Source: Pholiota molesta (taxonomy: Eukaryota > Basidiomycota > Agaricomycetes > Agaricales > Strophariaceae). Taken from it: a stretch of 64,000 nt of DNA. Within the stretch, counting starts at the first letter, position 1. Each line of letters begins with the position of its first letter. Of this stretch, positions 1 through 12,000 are shown piece by piece. Location: assembly GCA_014925825.1 (NCBI GenBank), contig JACGCK010000049.1, positions 233,515 to 297,514 on the forward strand. The letters run 5' to 3'. Position numbers and translations under genes: made by a program. The notes below the pieces were generated by a model, which saw only the letters and a list, made by a program, of their open reading frames with translations, was not told the origin of the DNA and did no database searches.

Positions 1-324
1 ATTGCCAGCTGCATCATGCGGCGCACAGATGCAGATGTGAAGCACAGCCTTGGATGAATACAGATACAACTCTGGCGCATAGCACCATGCTACCTTCGCC
101 TCAACAGTCATCGCATTCCTGTCCATGCTATTGCCCCTTATCGCGTCCTGTCCGCGCAAATACAGAGCCTATGCACAGGTTGGGCTCTGGTGGGCGCCAA
201 AATGACGCCGCTAACACTGCCAAACACAGATGGAAACATTGTTCTGTGCGGCCCGTCTCTTTCTCCTTTCCAAAGTCCGTTTCCTCCATCCCTCTCCCTC
301 TAGGCGCCCATCCTCGGTCCAACC
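1..324. other. 5' flank of the calcineurin A gene
   Basis: No gene was recognised here. Open frames exist on both strands, but they overlap each other and match no family I know. The stretch from about 240 to 324 is pyrimidine-rich (CTTTCTCCTTTCC, CCTCCATCCCTCTCCCTC), as is usual for a basidiomycete 5' UTR just upstream of a start codon, so it probably holds the promoter and leader of the downstream gene. Confidence 0.5.
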
Positions 325-2797
325 ATGTCCGCGAACCACAGGCGCAACCAGTCAGGCTCGATCTCGCATGCGCCCCCCGCAGGCGGTCTCTACCAGAACC
401 CGCTCCAGAACCCGCAACCGCAACCGCCGCCCCCAGAGACCCCACACGCCAATCTCGACTTGACAGCACGACCAGTGCCGCAGGTACGCTCACCATCACC
501 TGCACCGCCGCTCATGGAGCGCCAGTTTAATCGATCCCATTCGCGTGTGCGCGCACGATAGGTACCGCCACCAGCAGCGACCAAGCCGACGGATGAAGAG
601 TTCTTCATGTTCGAGGGGCAGGAGCGGAAAGTGAACCACGAGTTTCTGAAGGGCCATTTCTTCCGAGAGGGACGCCTCAAGGAGTCGCAGGCGCTGTATA
701 TCCTGGAGGAGGCGACCAATATATTTTCTAGAGAGCCTAACATGGTCCCGCTCAGGAGCCCCGTCACCAGTCTGTCGTTCACCCTTTCATCCATTGACCG
801 AGTTGTGACCGAACCTTGCTAGTCTGTGGGGATATTCATGGGCAATATGTGAGCCATTCGCTGATGTTGTGCGCCACAGATCGCTGATAAGTTCGTCAAT
901 CAGTACGACTTGATGAAGATGTTCGAGGTGGGCGGGTCTTTGCAAGATAGCTTGTATCTCTTCCTTGGAGACTATGTAGATCGGGGTGACTTTGGAATCG
1001 AAGTATGTTGCTTGTTTTCTTTCATATCCTTTTCGCTCATCGCTTCCAGTGCCTGTTGTATCTATACGCTCTCAAAATCCACTCTCCTGGCCGAATAGTG
1101 CTGTTGCGAGGCAACCACGAATGTCGGCACCTCACTGAATACTTTACTTTCAAACGCGAATGTACGCCTTCTCGCCGTTTCTGCCCCATGTCGTCATTCT
1201 CAAGCTCCACCTCTAGGTCTTCACAAATACTCTGAAAACGTGTACGAAGCATGTCTGCGCTCCTTCTGTTCTCTTCCCATTGCCGCGCTCGTCGATGGCA
1301 AGTTCTTCTGCGTCCATGGGGGACTTTCACCCCAGCTGATCACCCTCAACGATCTGGCGTCGGTGCGTCTATTCTGCTCCCTCCGAGGCGTGCGCTGATG
1401 GGATGCGAGTTAGATAAACAGAAATCAAGAGCCGGGCTCACATGGCATGCTGTGTGACCTGCTCTGGTCGGATCCGATTGTAAACTTTGGACACGAGACG
1501 GAGCCCAGTGCGACTGGGCCCGCGCTGGATCGCGGAACGACGTTCACGCACAACGCGACGCGCGGGTGCTCGTTCTTCTACACGTACGCTGTTCATTGCT
1601 GGTATTCCTTGTACTCTGGCTCAAACCTTCTTTCAGCTACGAGGCTGTATGCCAATTCCTCGACAGGAATAGCCTGCTTACCCTCATTCGAGGACATGAA
1701 GCCCAAGATGCAGGGTCTGTTCTTTCCTTCCCTCCTTGATGGCATCTGCATGCTCACGTCGAAATTCTTTCATAGATATACCATGTATCGCAAGACCCCC
1801 AAACGCAACTTTCCGTCCGTCATCACCATCTTCTCCGCCCCCAACTACCTGGACATGTATCGCAATCGCGGCGCGATTCTGAAATACGCGAACAAGAACA
1901 TCACGATCAGGCAGTACAATTCGACAACACATCCCTTTTGGCTGCCCAATTTTATGGACGCGTTCACGTGGAGTCTACCGTTCGTAGGCCAGAAAAGTAT
2001 GTTTCCTGATTCAAGCACTCCTTTCGTCTCGGTTCTGAGATGAGCTTTTTTCTTGCTGCGTCAGTTACCGAGATGCTGCTCGCCATTCTGAGTATATGCA
2101 GTCAAGAGGAGCTGGACGACACGGATTCAGAAGGCGAAAGCGATGTCATCATGGGACGGCCGTCTTCCGACGATTTGGCGGCCAGGAGACAGCTCATCAA
2201 GAACAAGATTCTGGCTGTGGGTAAGATGCAGAAGGTGTTCCAACTTCTCCGGTTCGTATTTTTTCTTTCTGATTTTTCTCCAACCCTTTTACCATACGTT
2301 GTTGTTGCTCTACAATATTCACTGACAACCTGTCTGTCCAATAGAGAAGAGGCAGAGAATGCCACGGAATTGGAGAGCGTCGCTGGCTCATCCACCGCCG
2401 TCAGCCGTTCGGGCGGCGCGGACGCGCTCACCGTGCAAGCCACCAAGATCAACAGGAGCATCCGCAGCTTCGCCGACGCGTACGTATCCTCCCCCCTCTA
2501 CCCCTCCCCCCACCATGCTCACAACCCGCCCCCTCCAGCCGCCGCTCGGACATCGCGAACGAGCGCCTGCCGGAGTTCGACCAGGCGCGGCCGACGGTCT
2601 TCCCCGCGACGTCCATGCGGAACACGAGCCGGCGCGCGTCCGCGGACGGGATGGACATGGAGGACCTGATCAAGCGCACGCTCGACGAGGACGACGCGGC
2701 GGGCGGCGTCGTCGAGAAGCTCGCGGACCGCATCGCGCGCGGGCGGAATATGACGTCGCGCCCCGGTGGGTTGAAACGGCATGGCACCGCGTATTGA
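325..2797 (+). CDS. cna1: calcineurin A (PP2B catalytic subunit)
   Basis: Catalytic subunit of the Ca2+/calmodulin-dependent Ser/Thr phosphatase calcineurin, which acts with a regulatory B subunit in calcium and stress signalling. Twelve exons join in frame to a 599-residue protein: 325-483, 562-769, 823-848, 904-1002, 1050-1161, 1217-1362, 1414-1583, 1637-1714, 1776-1996, 2065-2251, 2345-2479 and 2539-2797. All the phosphoesterase motifs are present: GDIHGQY (split by an intron), [25 protein letters not shown] and SAPNYLD. The B-subunit-binding helix ([16 protein letters not shown]), the calmodulin-binding segment ([19 protein letters not shown]) and the autoinhibitory segment (ANERLPEFD) follow in the usual order. 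The N-terminus is Pro/Gln-rich and variable. Exon 3 is only 26 bases. The start is the first in-frame ATG before the conserved core. The gene is intact and converges on elongin C. Confidence 0.96.
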
Positions 2798-3345
2798 ATT
2801 GTTAGTGACGTGTCCTCCTCCCCACCCCCTCCAGATTGATAACCGCAAGCGTAGAGGGTGTGTATGTGTGCGGCCGGGATGGCGTCGGAGGGGATGTACG
2901 TTGTAAATCTGTACGACAGGGGAGGGAGCGCGTATGCGGAGGCGGTGGTGTGCGTGTATGATTTGACTGATGGGTGTGGATTGTCTCTTTCAACGGAATG
3001 CGGTTTGGGATTCATTGTTGTTGTTGTTGTTTCTTTCCTTTCTGTGCTCTTATGATACCTACGTACTACTTATATATATCCAATCTATCTGGACTTTTTG
3101 TTACACTCTAAGACCTCTTCCTGTCGTCTGGCCCTTGTATTCGGTAGTAGCGTTGAGTGTACTATCACCGCCAGGTCGCTGGTCGATAAATATCGTATAA
3201 TGACATCCTTTGTACCAGAATATGTCGGGTTGAACTTGTTCGAGATGCGGTAGTGCCGTGTCCTTGAGGTCCGGGGATGGAAGTTGTCGGTACGACCGTA
3301 TTGGTGTGACCGTCGTGGGCTTGCAGCAATGAGGTAAATCTTGAT
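2798..3345. other. intergenic, convergent 3' ends
   Basis: This lies between the stop codons of calcineurin A (+) and elongin C (-), so it should carry both 3' UTRs. There is a GTTGTT-rich run near 3015-3035 and AT-rich stretches around 3065-3085. I see no gene. Confidence 0.6.
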
Positions 3346-3943
3346 TTACACTAGTAACGCAAGGTTAGGAAGGTGTGTAGTAGAATGGGCGAATTACAAC
3401 GATGCGACGTACTCTCTTGATAATCAGCTGCGAGTAACAGTTCCAGGACGATCTCTGGAGGTATCCGCTCCAAGAATTCTTTGACGGGGACATCCTCCTT
3501 CGGATTGACAGACTCGTAGTATGTCTTGAAACTCATGTATTCCACCATCTTTTCGACGATGATTCCTCTGTCATACAACAAACCCAGCGTAAAATTAGAG
3601 ATCGCGAACGACGGAAACATATACTCTTGTCGCATACCTTTCGTTGATCTCACAAAGACGAGTTAACGCCTCGGCATAACCACCCGCTATGAAAGAAAGC
3701 AAGTATGAGAGAAATGGATTCTTCGGAGATAGTTCAATAACGCGTACCATCCGAGTCCAACATGTTTCGTATAGTGCCACTAGCATTGGCAACCTTCCGT
3801 TTGACGAGGTAGCAGAAACCGTCCAAACTCTGGAGTCGCACCCATTGGTCTCCGGGGTCGACGGGTGGTTTGGTCTCGGTATCTTGGATGTCCCTGCAAT
3901 AAGATTCAGTGTTATGCAAGACTGTTGAGGAACAGACGTACAT
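3346..3943 (-). CDS. elc1: elongin C (Skp1-fold adaptor)
   Basis: Elongin C is a small BTB/Skp1-fold adaptor used in cullin ubiquitin ligases and in elongin complexes. Five exons join in frame: 3943-3942, 3893-3748, 3686-3638, 3567-3413 and 3350-3346, giving 118 residues (about 112 is usual). Family hallmarks read VRLQSLDGFCYLVKRKVANASGTI near the start, then RLCEINER.GIIVEKMVEYMSFKTYY, and PPEIVLELLLAADYQEM at the end. The start codon itself appears split by an intron: AT at 3943-3942, a 48-base GTACGT..CAG intron, then G. Without that splice an ATG at 3943 still reads in frame through the intron, giving a different N-terminus, because 48 is a multiple of three. The last exon contributes only TG plus the stop. 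Convergent with calcineurin A. Confidence 0.92.
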
Positions 3944-5072
3944 AATTTTCTGGGTGCCTATGAGTCGTGAATATGTTTGAATGGTGGAGGAGGAGCCTTG
4001 AATGCCGTGACGATCGGGTCACGGTCAGCAATTTCGCGCTGTTACGGTAGCACCCACGTGACCCGTTTATTCTTTCGGCCAACCGCCAGATGCTCGTCTT
4101 GACTCTTGACTAGCTTGACTTAGGACTAGCTTAACTCCTCTCGACTAGCTTGACTCTTGAACTTGAAGAGCTTGAAGCTTGAAGCTTGACTAGTGACTAG
4201 TTGGCTAGTTGGCTCTTTGCAGTCAGCGGCGGTCGCGGCGTCAGGATTCAGCAGCGATGTCAGGCACCGCGGCATTGAAGATGCTCCTCTTTCTTGCCTC
4301 TTTCCATGGTTATCTACGTCGCTTTGTGGCGATTCAGGCAACCGCAAGCCGGCATCGATATGCTGGCCATTCGTGCTGCAATAGTTCTGACAAGTGCTCA
4401 CTTGTAGCGCCTGGGCGTCTCATCTACTCCAACTCAATTCAGCCTCTTTCCGGGCTCTTCCGACTCTTCCAATGAACAGCAGCAATATACCATGCATCCA
4501 TCTCCACCGACGTTTCCTATACTGAAAGCCGAACACGATTTTCATCGGTTTATTTCGTGCCAGCCACTCTACAGACTTTGACATGGCTCGCCCTTCTTCC
4601 TGGAGCAGACAAGATAGCTTTATTGCAGCACGAAAAGGGTAACAGACACAAATTTGCGGACCCGGGCGGTGCCCAAGCGACGCCCATTTCGCTGAAACAA
4701 TGAACGAAGAGGAGTGTAGGAACAGCATCCACCACACAAGATCCAAGTTGTGCAGCTTTCATCAGGCATCTCAGGTTGACGCTCTGATCTTCATTTTCCT
4801 TTGTTAATTAAATGCTGGTGGTCTGTAGTCGTAGCGTTTCTGACCCACCGTACGTTCTCATTTGTCGCTTGCTTTCATCCCTCACCATTTTCGAGTACTC
4901 GCCCCTGTAGATCATGGACCAGATTTTTGGACGGGCTACAAAGAAATATTCAAAGGAGCATATGTAGATGGACACATTGCACTGTACTTCATGCCGATAT
5001 CTGCAAAGTTTGTCTCTTACAGACCTTCGATGTCCAATACCATAATATTACATTCTTAGCATTTTGTACACC
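3944..5072. other. gene-poor interval with a CTAGCTTGACT repeat
   Basis: No recognisable gene. From about 4103 to 4212 the sequence is a degenerate simple repeat built from GACTAGCTTGACTCTTGA and GAAGCTTGAAGCTTGA units. The short open frames at 4420-4746 (-) and 4801-5235 (+) resemble nothing known, and the second overlaps the 3' end of the TPR gene on the other strand. The part nearest 3944 is expected to hold the elongin C promoter. Confidence 0.5.
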
Positions 5073-8000
5073 CTACTGCTCCCTACCCCGCGAACCGATG
5101 CTACTTTCCTCAGTGCCCATCAAATTCCTGTTCTGCGGTAGTACTACTTTAGTAACATTACTGCGTATGCTCGTCAATGCAGAACGCTCTCTTAATGCTG
5201 TAGAGAGCTCCTTCAAAGCCCAATCGCGGTTGTGATCGTGAATTGCGCAATCATGAAGGAGTTGTCGGTGCAATGAAATTACGTCGTCGATGTCCTGAAG
5301 GAGGTGGCTCTTTTCAAACCGAGATTGAAGGGCAATAGCAAGGGCTCGAAGTAGGTTGGAACGCTCTGGATGAGACACTGGCTGAAGGTCAAATGCCTCT
5401 CGATACAATGAAATTGCTTCGTCGAGGTCATTTTTAGCACCTTGTTGTTTATAGCGAGTGAGAACAGCACCACCAAGGTTACTGAGGGCGATGGAGCGAT
5501 TGGGATGAGGTGATGGGTGAAGAAGCGCTTCCCGGTACAACGAGATTGCTTCGTCGAGGTGGCTTACATCCTCCTGTTGTTTAAAGCGAGTGAGAACAGC
5601 ATCAGCAAGGTTACTGAGTGCGATGGAGCGATTGGGATGAGGTGATGGCTGAAGAACAAGCGCTTCCCGGTACCATGAGATCACATTGTCGAGGTCATTT
5701 TTATCACCCTGCTGTTCAAAGCGAGTGAAAACAGCACCAGCAAGGTTACTGAGTGAGATGGAGCGATTGGGATCAGGTGATGGCCGATGAATAAGCGCTT
5801 CCTGGTACAATGAGATCGCTTCGTTGAGGTCATTTTTATCACCCTGCTGTTCAAAGCGAGTGAAAACGGCACCAGCAAGGTTACTGAGTCCGGTGGATCG
5901 ATTGGGATGATGTTCTGGCCGAAGAATAAGCGCTTCCCGGTACAACGAGATCGCTTCGTCGAGGTCATTTTTATCACCCTGTTGTTCAAAGCGAGTGAAA
6001 ACTGCACCAGCAAGGTTACTAAGTTTGGTGGAGCGATCGGGATGAGGTTTTGGCTGAAGAAGCGCTTCCCGGTATAACAAGATCGCTTTGTCGAGGTGCC
6101 TTACATCGGCATGTAGCTCAAAGCGAGGGAGAATAGCATTAGCGAGGTTATTTGCTGACATGGAGCGATCTGATAATTGGTTAGCGATAACCACACACGA
6201 GAAACAAAATAGTAAGCGCACCATTGGTCTCTGCATCGATTTTGAATGTATCGGGATAGAGCATGTAATTACCATCCTCTGGCCCTGATTGAACCGGTCC
6301 ATCGTTGCTCGTGGTGTTGAATAACGTTGGCAGTGGGAAACGCGGGTCTGATTTTTGACGCGAGTAGGAGGGAAGGATCGAGTCGCCAGCTAGAGGGAGA
6401 TCAGACGTCTTATGTCAGTGGAGGCGTCGCCGAAATGCAGGCAAAATTTTACACTCACAATCCGAAAATGCTTCATTCCCCTGCGATGTGGCTGAAATAC
6501 GAAGAGAATCCACGAGATGAACTGGTAATATTTCTATAGCCTGTGATGAAAATGTATCTGGGACCGATTGGTCTTCGGAATCAAGTTGCTCAGGGATCCT
6601 CGCTATGATATTTAATTGCGAATCTTGGTGTTCTAGCGAAATAATTCCTGTAACGCCTTAATTAAGCAAAGCAATACATATATTAAATATATTATATTGA
6701 ACAGTGTCCGCACCTTCATCTACAATGATTTTACACGACCTCTTTAAACGTGCGACTAACTCATCCCCAGAAGGGAGTGCTACATCATCCTGTGGAAAAG
6801 TGTTGAAAAATCTTTCAAAATGTGTAAGGGTCATTAAAACCTACTTCGGTAAGCAGAGATATCCAATCCTGATCGTGTGTAATAGCAATTCTTCCGTTCG
6901 GTTTCTGGACATTCGATGACTACTATGAGCTTTAGACAAGTTCCAGGTGCGTCCGAACAAGCTGACCTCTTTCAGTAGAAATTCGTTGATAGCTTTAGAA
7001 GGATGGTCTCTCTGCTCGTCAATTTAGACCCCCGAACAGCAGACCCAGGTAGCTCAAAAAAATTACGCACCAAAAGAAATTCATTTCGCGCTATTGATAA
7101 ACCGTCCAGTGCACCCAATTGATCTGGAGCAGAAATGTTGTGTGCTTCATTAAATCCACCCCGGGAGGCAGAGTGATTTAGTTCAGCTGAGCCGGAGGTC
7201 TCCATATCAGTAGGATGGATAGTTTTGTTCGCCTCACTCGCTGGTACGACAATAGCATCTGATTCGCGATCCTTAATGGCCTCTGGTTTTTGAATCGCAG
7301 CATTCCATGTGCGAACAAAGAGACATTGATTTTCAAATGGTTCGCGTTCCGCTTCTGGAAGCCCTTCAAAGATAATCCTCCTTTGTCTGCGAGTCGGCCC
7401 TGCTCTTGTCGAATCAACGATACCTTCGTACTCCCAAGAATATAGGTCGCCAGTAGACGTATCATCATCATCATTGGATCTGAATATCATGTGAAGGTCC
7501 ATGGCCGTCGTCCTTTCGTTGGAAAATGTAGCAATTCCCCACGCCTTCGCCTTGTGCACACCTGTAACGAGATGGAGCTCTCCCTGTTCTACACCCCACT
7601 CGCGAACTTCGTTGACATATTGGTACCAGCTGTCCAGATTTTCTGCGAGATATCGCTTAAATCCACGCACTAGCACGAGATCTTCCGAGTAGGCTCCTTC
7701 TGGCATTGTCAAGATAGCACCCTCTGAAGCTGATGATTGGAACCATAATCCGCTGCAATTGACAGCTTGAACAGGATATATGAAGCCGAAGAGCATTCAC
7801 TCACGCAGGACCATGGCGCTCCCTCTTTTTTGTGATTGACTTGCTGGCAAGATAACTGTCTTCCCCATAGTCCTGAGACCGATATGTATCACTTGGACGT
7901 AGCGCCGGAATGAAAGGGGAAAATCCTTCTGGTACATCATTTCCATTGATAGGATCGTGGGCGTCGAGGCAGATGTTGAACAGAAAGTGTAAGCCCCCAT

Positions 8001-8401
8001 TTGAAGTATACATAACGACATCACCAATAGCTGCTCCTCGCCTCCTATAATTTATATGGTGATTTTCATTTGGCTCTGGCAACCAAAGTGGGATTCCATG
8101 ACCTTCAAGAGATAGATGGCGGTAGTAGGTGGCATAACGAGGATTGAGGGACAAAGCAGCATTCTAAACAATAGAATATTAGAATCTCTTTCAGTCTGAA
8201 TCGAATGACTCGAGAACCGAGTCGACTGCAGACACGCACTACAGGCACAGTGGTGGAAGTCACAGTTGCTGTCCTCTGAAAATCCAAGCCAGATGGACGA
8301 ACGATTGATGGGAAAAATCTACCGATTCTCTCCTCTACTGATGCATTCATGTCGGACTTATGGATATTTGAACGTGAATCTTCGCATCGTAGACTGACCA
8401 T
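5073..8401 (-). CDS. fungal N-terminal module fused to TPR repeats
   Basis: One spliced gene, not two. Exons join in frame: 8401(or 8350)-8240, 8163-7805, 7752-7071, 7011-6967, 6904-6845, 6789-6714, 6656-6459, 6389-6222 and 6169-5073, giving 931-948 residues. The first ~370 residues (NAALSLNPRYATYYRHLSLE, GDVVMYTSNGGLHFLFNICL, SASEGAILTMPEGA, WGIATFSN) match an uncharacterised module I recall from many Agaricomycete proteins. A linker with HPSKAINEFLL and AITHDQDWISLL follows. The C-terminal ~360 residues are tetratricopeptide repeats of about 48-50 residues (LSNLAGAVFTRF..GDKNDLDEAISLYREAL), some nearly identical. No NB-ARC, NACHT or CHAT domain is visible. Role is inferred only as a protein-interaction scaffold, perhaps in non-self recognition. 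The donor of intron 1 and the choice of first ATG are uncertain. Confidence 0.82.
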
Positions 8402-9058
8402 ATAGCAACTCACTGTCTAACTTGCTGATTATGATGAATCAAGGTAGTCCAACGTCCGTAGGTAGAACTGTGTTACTTGCTCGATGACCGATGACCGATC
8501 GATGACCGATTGATCAATGCTAGGTTGGCAGAGCTTGGCAGATGACAAGGTGCACAGCGGTGCAACAGCAGTTTATATTAACCCGTGTCCGAATTCCACC
8601 AGCTTACAGTAAAAGTAGACTGTACTCGAGTATTTGTGGGGTAGTACGAACCCGCCTGTGGCATCGCATTGAAAGCTGATCCAGACCCACATTTTCCATG
8701 TAAATGATGGTCGAGAGTATAGCCAAGTTTGCGCTTCGTCGTGCACGACCGGTCGATGTTCGCAAAACGGATCGAAAGTTCACAAATCAATTCTACTTGA
8801 CCGTGAATCAATTGAATGAACACTGCGCTGTAGCACCCACTGAATATTCTTCCTCTATTCAGATTATTCTACCTGACTGAATTCAATGGGAGTTGTATAA
8901 ATAACATTGGAGCTAGGCATGTTTATGTTATTGGGCATAAATACACGAGAAAGAAAAAAGCCGCCGAGAAGACGAAGCAAACATGAGAAAAGGGCATAAC
9001 TATGTGAGAGGCCATTCAAAAGTATCGGCTTCAGCAAGGTCCCATAAAAATACCAATT
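8402..9058. other. intergenic with a short CGATGAC tandem repeat
   Basis: No gene recognised. A small tandem repeat of CGATGAC/CGATTGA units spans about 8481-8517. The rest should contain the upstream region of the TPR gene and the 3' region of the O-methyltransferase gene. Confidence 0.5.
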
Positions 9059-12000
9059 CTACAGAGACGCCGACGACTGTCCAAAACCCTCACTCTCAAT
9101 TTTTGCAGCAGCAGCAAGAACTCCAACACTTTCCAAGATTGGCGACTGCGACCGTGTCGATGGTGAGCTCCTTTGCGAACACCCCGCGTTTTCCCGGCAG
9201 TCGAACTTAAGCACAGTCCCAGTATCGCTCAAGCTGCCAATCCTATCTGTCCTACTTCCATTCGTACCGAAAGCACTGGCCGTGATCGTCCCAGACCGCT
9301 TCCGAATGGATGTCTGTGAAAGGAGCTGGGCGGTCGAAGCGCGCCGAGTGATAACGCGCGCCGGCACACGCGCAGGGGCAACGGGCGGAGTAATCGATGC
9401 GGCAGCACCAAGAAGGTGGGGAGAACTTCTTGGGGAGGAAGGCTCAGTACTCCCATTACTTCTCACAGGAATGAAGCTGGGCAGCGGAGAGAGCGGGCCC
9501 TGGCCGTGGCCTGCGATATGCTGCGAAAGATGTGCCTGAGATGCACGTCTACCCAACGGAGCGTGTCCGCCGCGCGGTGACAAAGGCGACGGAGGCTGCT
9601 GTCTTAGCGCGGGCAAGGGTGGCGGTGGGCCTAGCGTCGCATGTTGAGAGTGAGGGCGCAGATTCGCCAAGGACATCCGCCTGGGCATGGTTCTCGAAGC
9701 CGATCCAGCGGGTGGCGAATGCGCTTTGAACTGTTCGTTCCGCGGCGACGCGGATGGCAGCCATCGCGGAGATTGCACCGGGCTGGGCGAAGAATGCATA
9801 GGAGGCATAGTAAGCGGAGAAGGTTTCTTCTTCTTCCCAGTCGATGATGTCGACGTTAACGACAACGCCGATTTCAAAGCAGGCGGGGTCTTCGAAACGG
9901 ATGCATATGGCGAAGAAACACTCCGATTCACGCCTTTCGAGCGTAGGATTCCACCTGCAAACCTGGAAAATGTCTCTTCAACCGAAGATAACCTCATATT
10001 CGATCCAAATGTAGGCGTTCCACATCGCGAACTGGAGCGTTGGATATCTATGGTTTCTCTATAGTTGGGTCGGCGATATGAAATACCTACCATCTTGGAA
10101 TTTTTGTCATTACCGACCGTCGCTTGCGGTGCATCGTCAGTAAACGCATCCTTCGCCAATTCCGGCTCTTCTTCCTTTGGGCGCTGCGGAATGGCAACAG
10201 GCACAGCGACGAGGTAGCCAAACAACGACCCAGGCGTCTTCGTGACCTTGATGATTTTCCAGCCAGCGGATAACGCAAGAATAACCATTTCTCTGAGCGT
10301 ACGCTCCTGCGCGTTGAACATAACTTGCATCTGAATGCATAACGTCAGACACTAGACCTCCCAAAAAAATTGGTTAATAAAAACGTACAGTGAGGTCCAT
10401 CCAATACACGTTCGAGCTCGCCTTGCCCAGATTAGGGAGAAGCGGGCAGGCGCGAGAACGCTTTCTGCTCCAGCGACGTCTTCCAGGACGCCATCGCTAC
10501 TAGTGTCATCAGGGCACGCCAGCGGAAGAACGAAATCAGCGATCAGCAGCTTCGTCTCAGGAGAGGCTGCCTCGCGGAGGCGCAGAAGGATCTTCCGCGC
10601 AAAGTCATCCGGCCAATCGTGGAGGACCACGCGAAGGAGAAAGACAGCGGCGTCTTTGACAGGTTGGGGCTCGAAAAAATCTTGTACTAAGTGAGGTTCA
10701 ATATCGACATCAAGCCAGGAAGACAGTATTCGTGTTTACCTTGAAATTCGACTGTTGATCCCAACAGTTCGGGACGTTTAGCTTTCCACGCCTATATCAA
10801 ATGCACAAGGAGGTTCAGCAACACCCTTCGCCTCCTCAAGGAACGCATCGCACCTTCTCTCCCATCTCACAGACAACCGCTCGATCCTGAATGACAAACC
10901 GCAGGCTCAACGCATCGTCTTCTGTAGATGCAAATGCCGTCGCAAGTATCATAGTCGTCGAGCCTATCCCACCACCAACATCGACAATGACACTCCCTCG
11001 CGGCAGCGAAGCCCAGTCAAAGCCTAGAGTAGTAAAAAAACAAAGTATGCAAAAAGTTAGCGCATACATTCAACATCCAAACGATCTCTTAGCGAAACAC
11101 TGACCATTGAGCACGGCCCCAGGCACCTCCCACCCATCCGTCCCCGACATCGCCTTCCCGAACCTCTCCAGGCGGAACTTATTCGGGTTCCCGAGCGCCG
11201 GCGCCTCTCTGTCCACCCGGCGCTCTTCCGCCTCTTTCACCGTCCCCGCCGAGTCCGAGTCCGTGCTCGTCGGCGTGGGGCTCAGCGCGACGACGACAGT
11301 GGCGGCGCGCTTCTGCCGCAGACTCGGAGGGTGTCTGCTGTGCGGCGCGTGGACAGGGGCGCGTGCGCGTTCTGACAGTGACCGATTCTGCCGCACCCTG
11401 GGGTTCTGCGATGACGTCTCCGGGAGGGTAGGGGGGAATACGCCGCCGCGGCCTGGTTTTATGCTAGATCAGGCCGGTAAAAACCACGATTAGCGCTGGA
11501 CGTATTCGTGGAAAGTGCGGATATAAGGTACCTTTCGTCCCCATCGAGTGATGTAGGCTTGCTGGTGACATTTGAGGCGGCAGCGGTCTCGCCTTCGAGC
11601 CAGCCAAAGAACCCAGTGCCGCTTTTGACGGTGTCGAACGCGAAACAAAAGGGCGCGCGCACGGGATCGGCGCCCTCGCGCGTTTTCTGGGAAGGGGAAA
11701 GGTAGTATGTTTCGGTCATGTATGCGGCGGATTTTTGAATTTCGTCCGTGCTGGAGCGGAATTAGCTCTTAATTCAGACAGCTGATTCGTAGCACTAACC
11801 AGAGCCCGACAAACGCTGCTATTCCGTCTGTGTCTCTGTACTTCATCTCCGGTCTTTCGTCCAAAATTAGCTCTAAATACTGGAGTTATAAAAAGGGGAA
11901 AAATTTACACACCTGCCCTCGGTCTCGAACTGTTTTAGCTGCGCGAATGATTTTCCAGAGTCGATTAGCGATGATAATCGGTTGAGCGCAAATACATCTG

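Noticed and set aside
54..794. Overlapping ORFs on both strands at the left edge
   Set aside because: They overlap the calcineurin A first exons in other frames and show no family signature.
10080..10115. A 32-base intron (GTAGGT..ATAG) in the O-methyltransferase tail
   Set aside because: Too short for this gene's introns, and removing it would break the open frame.
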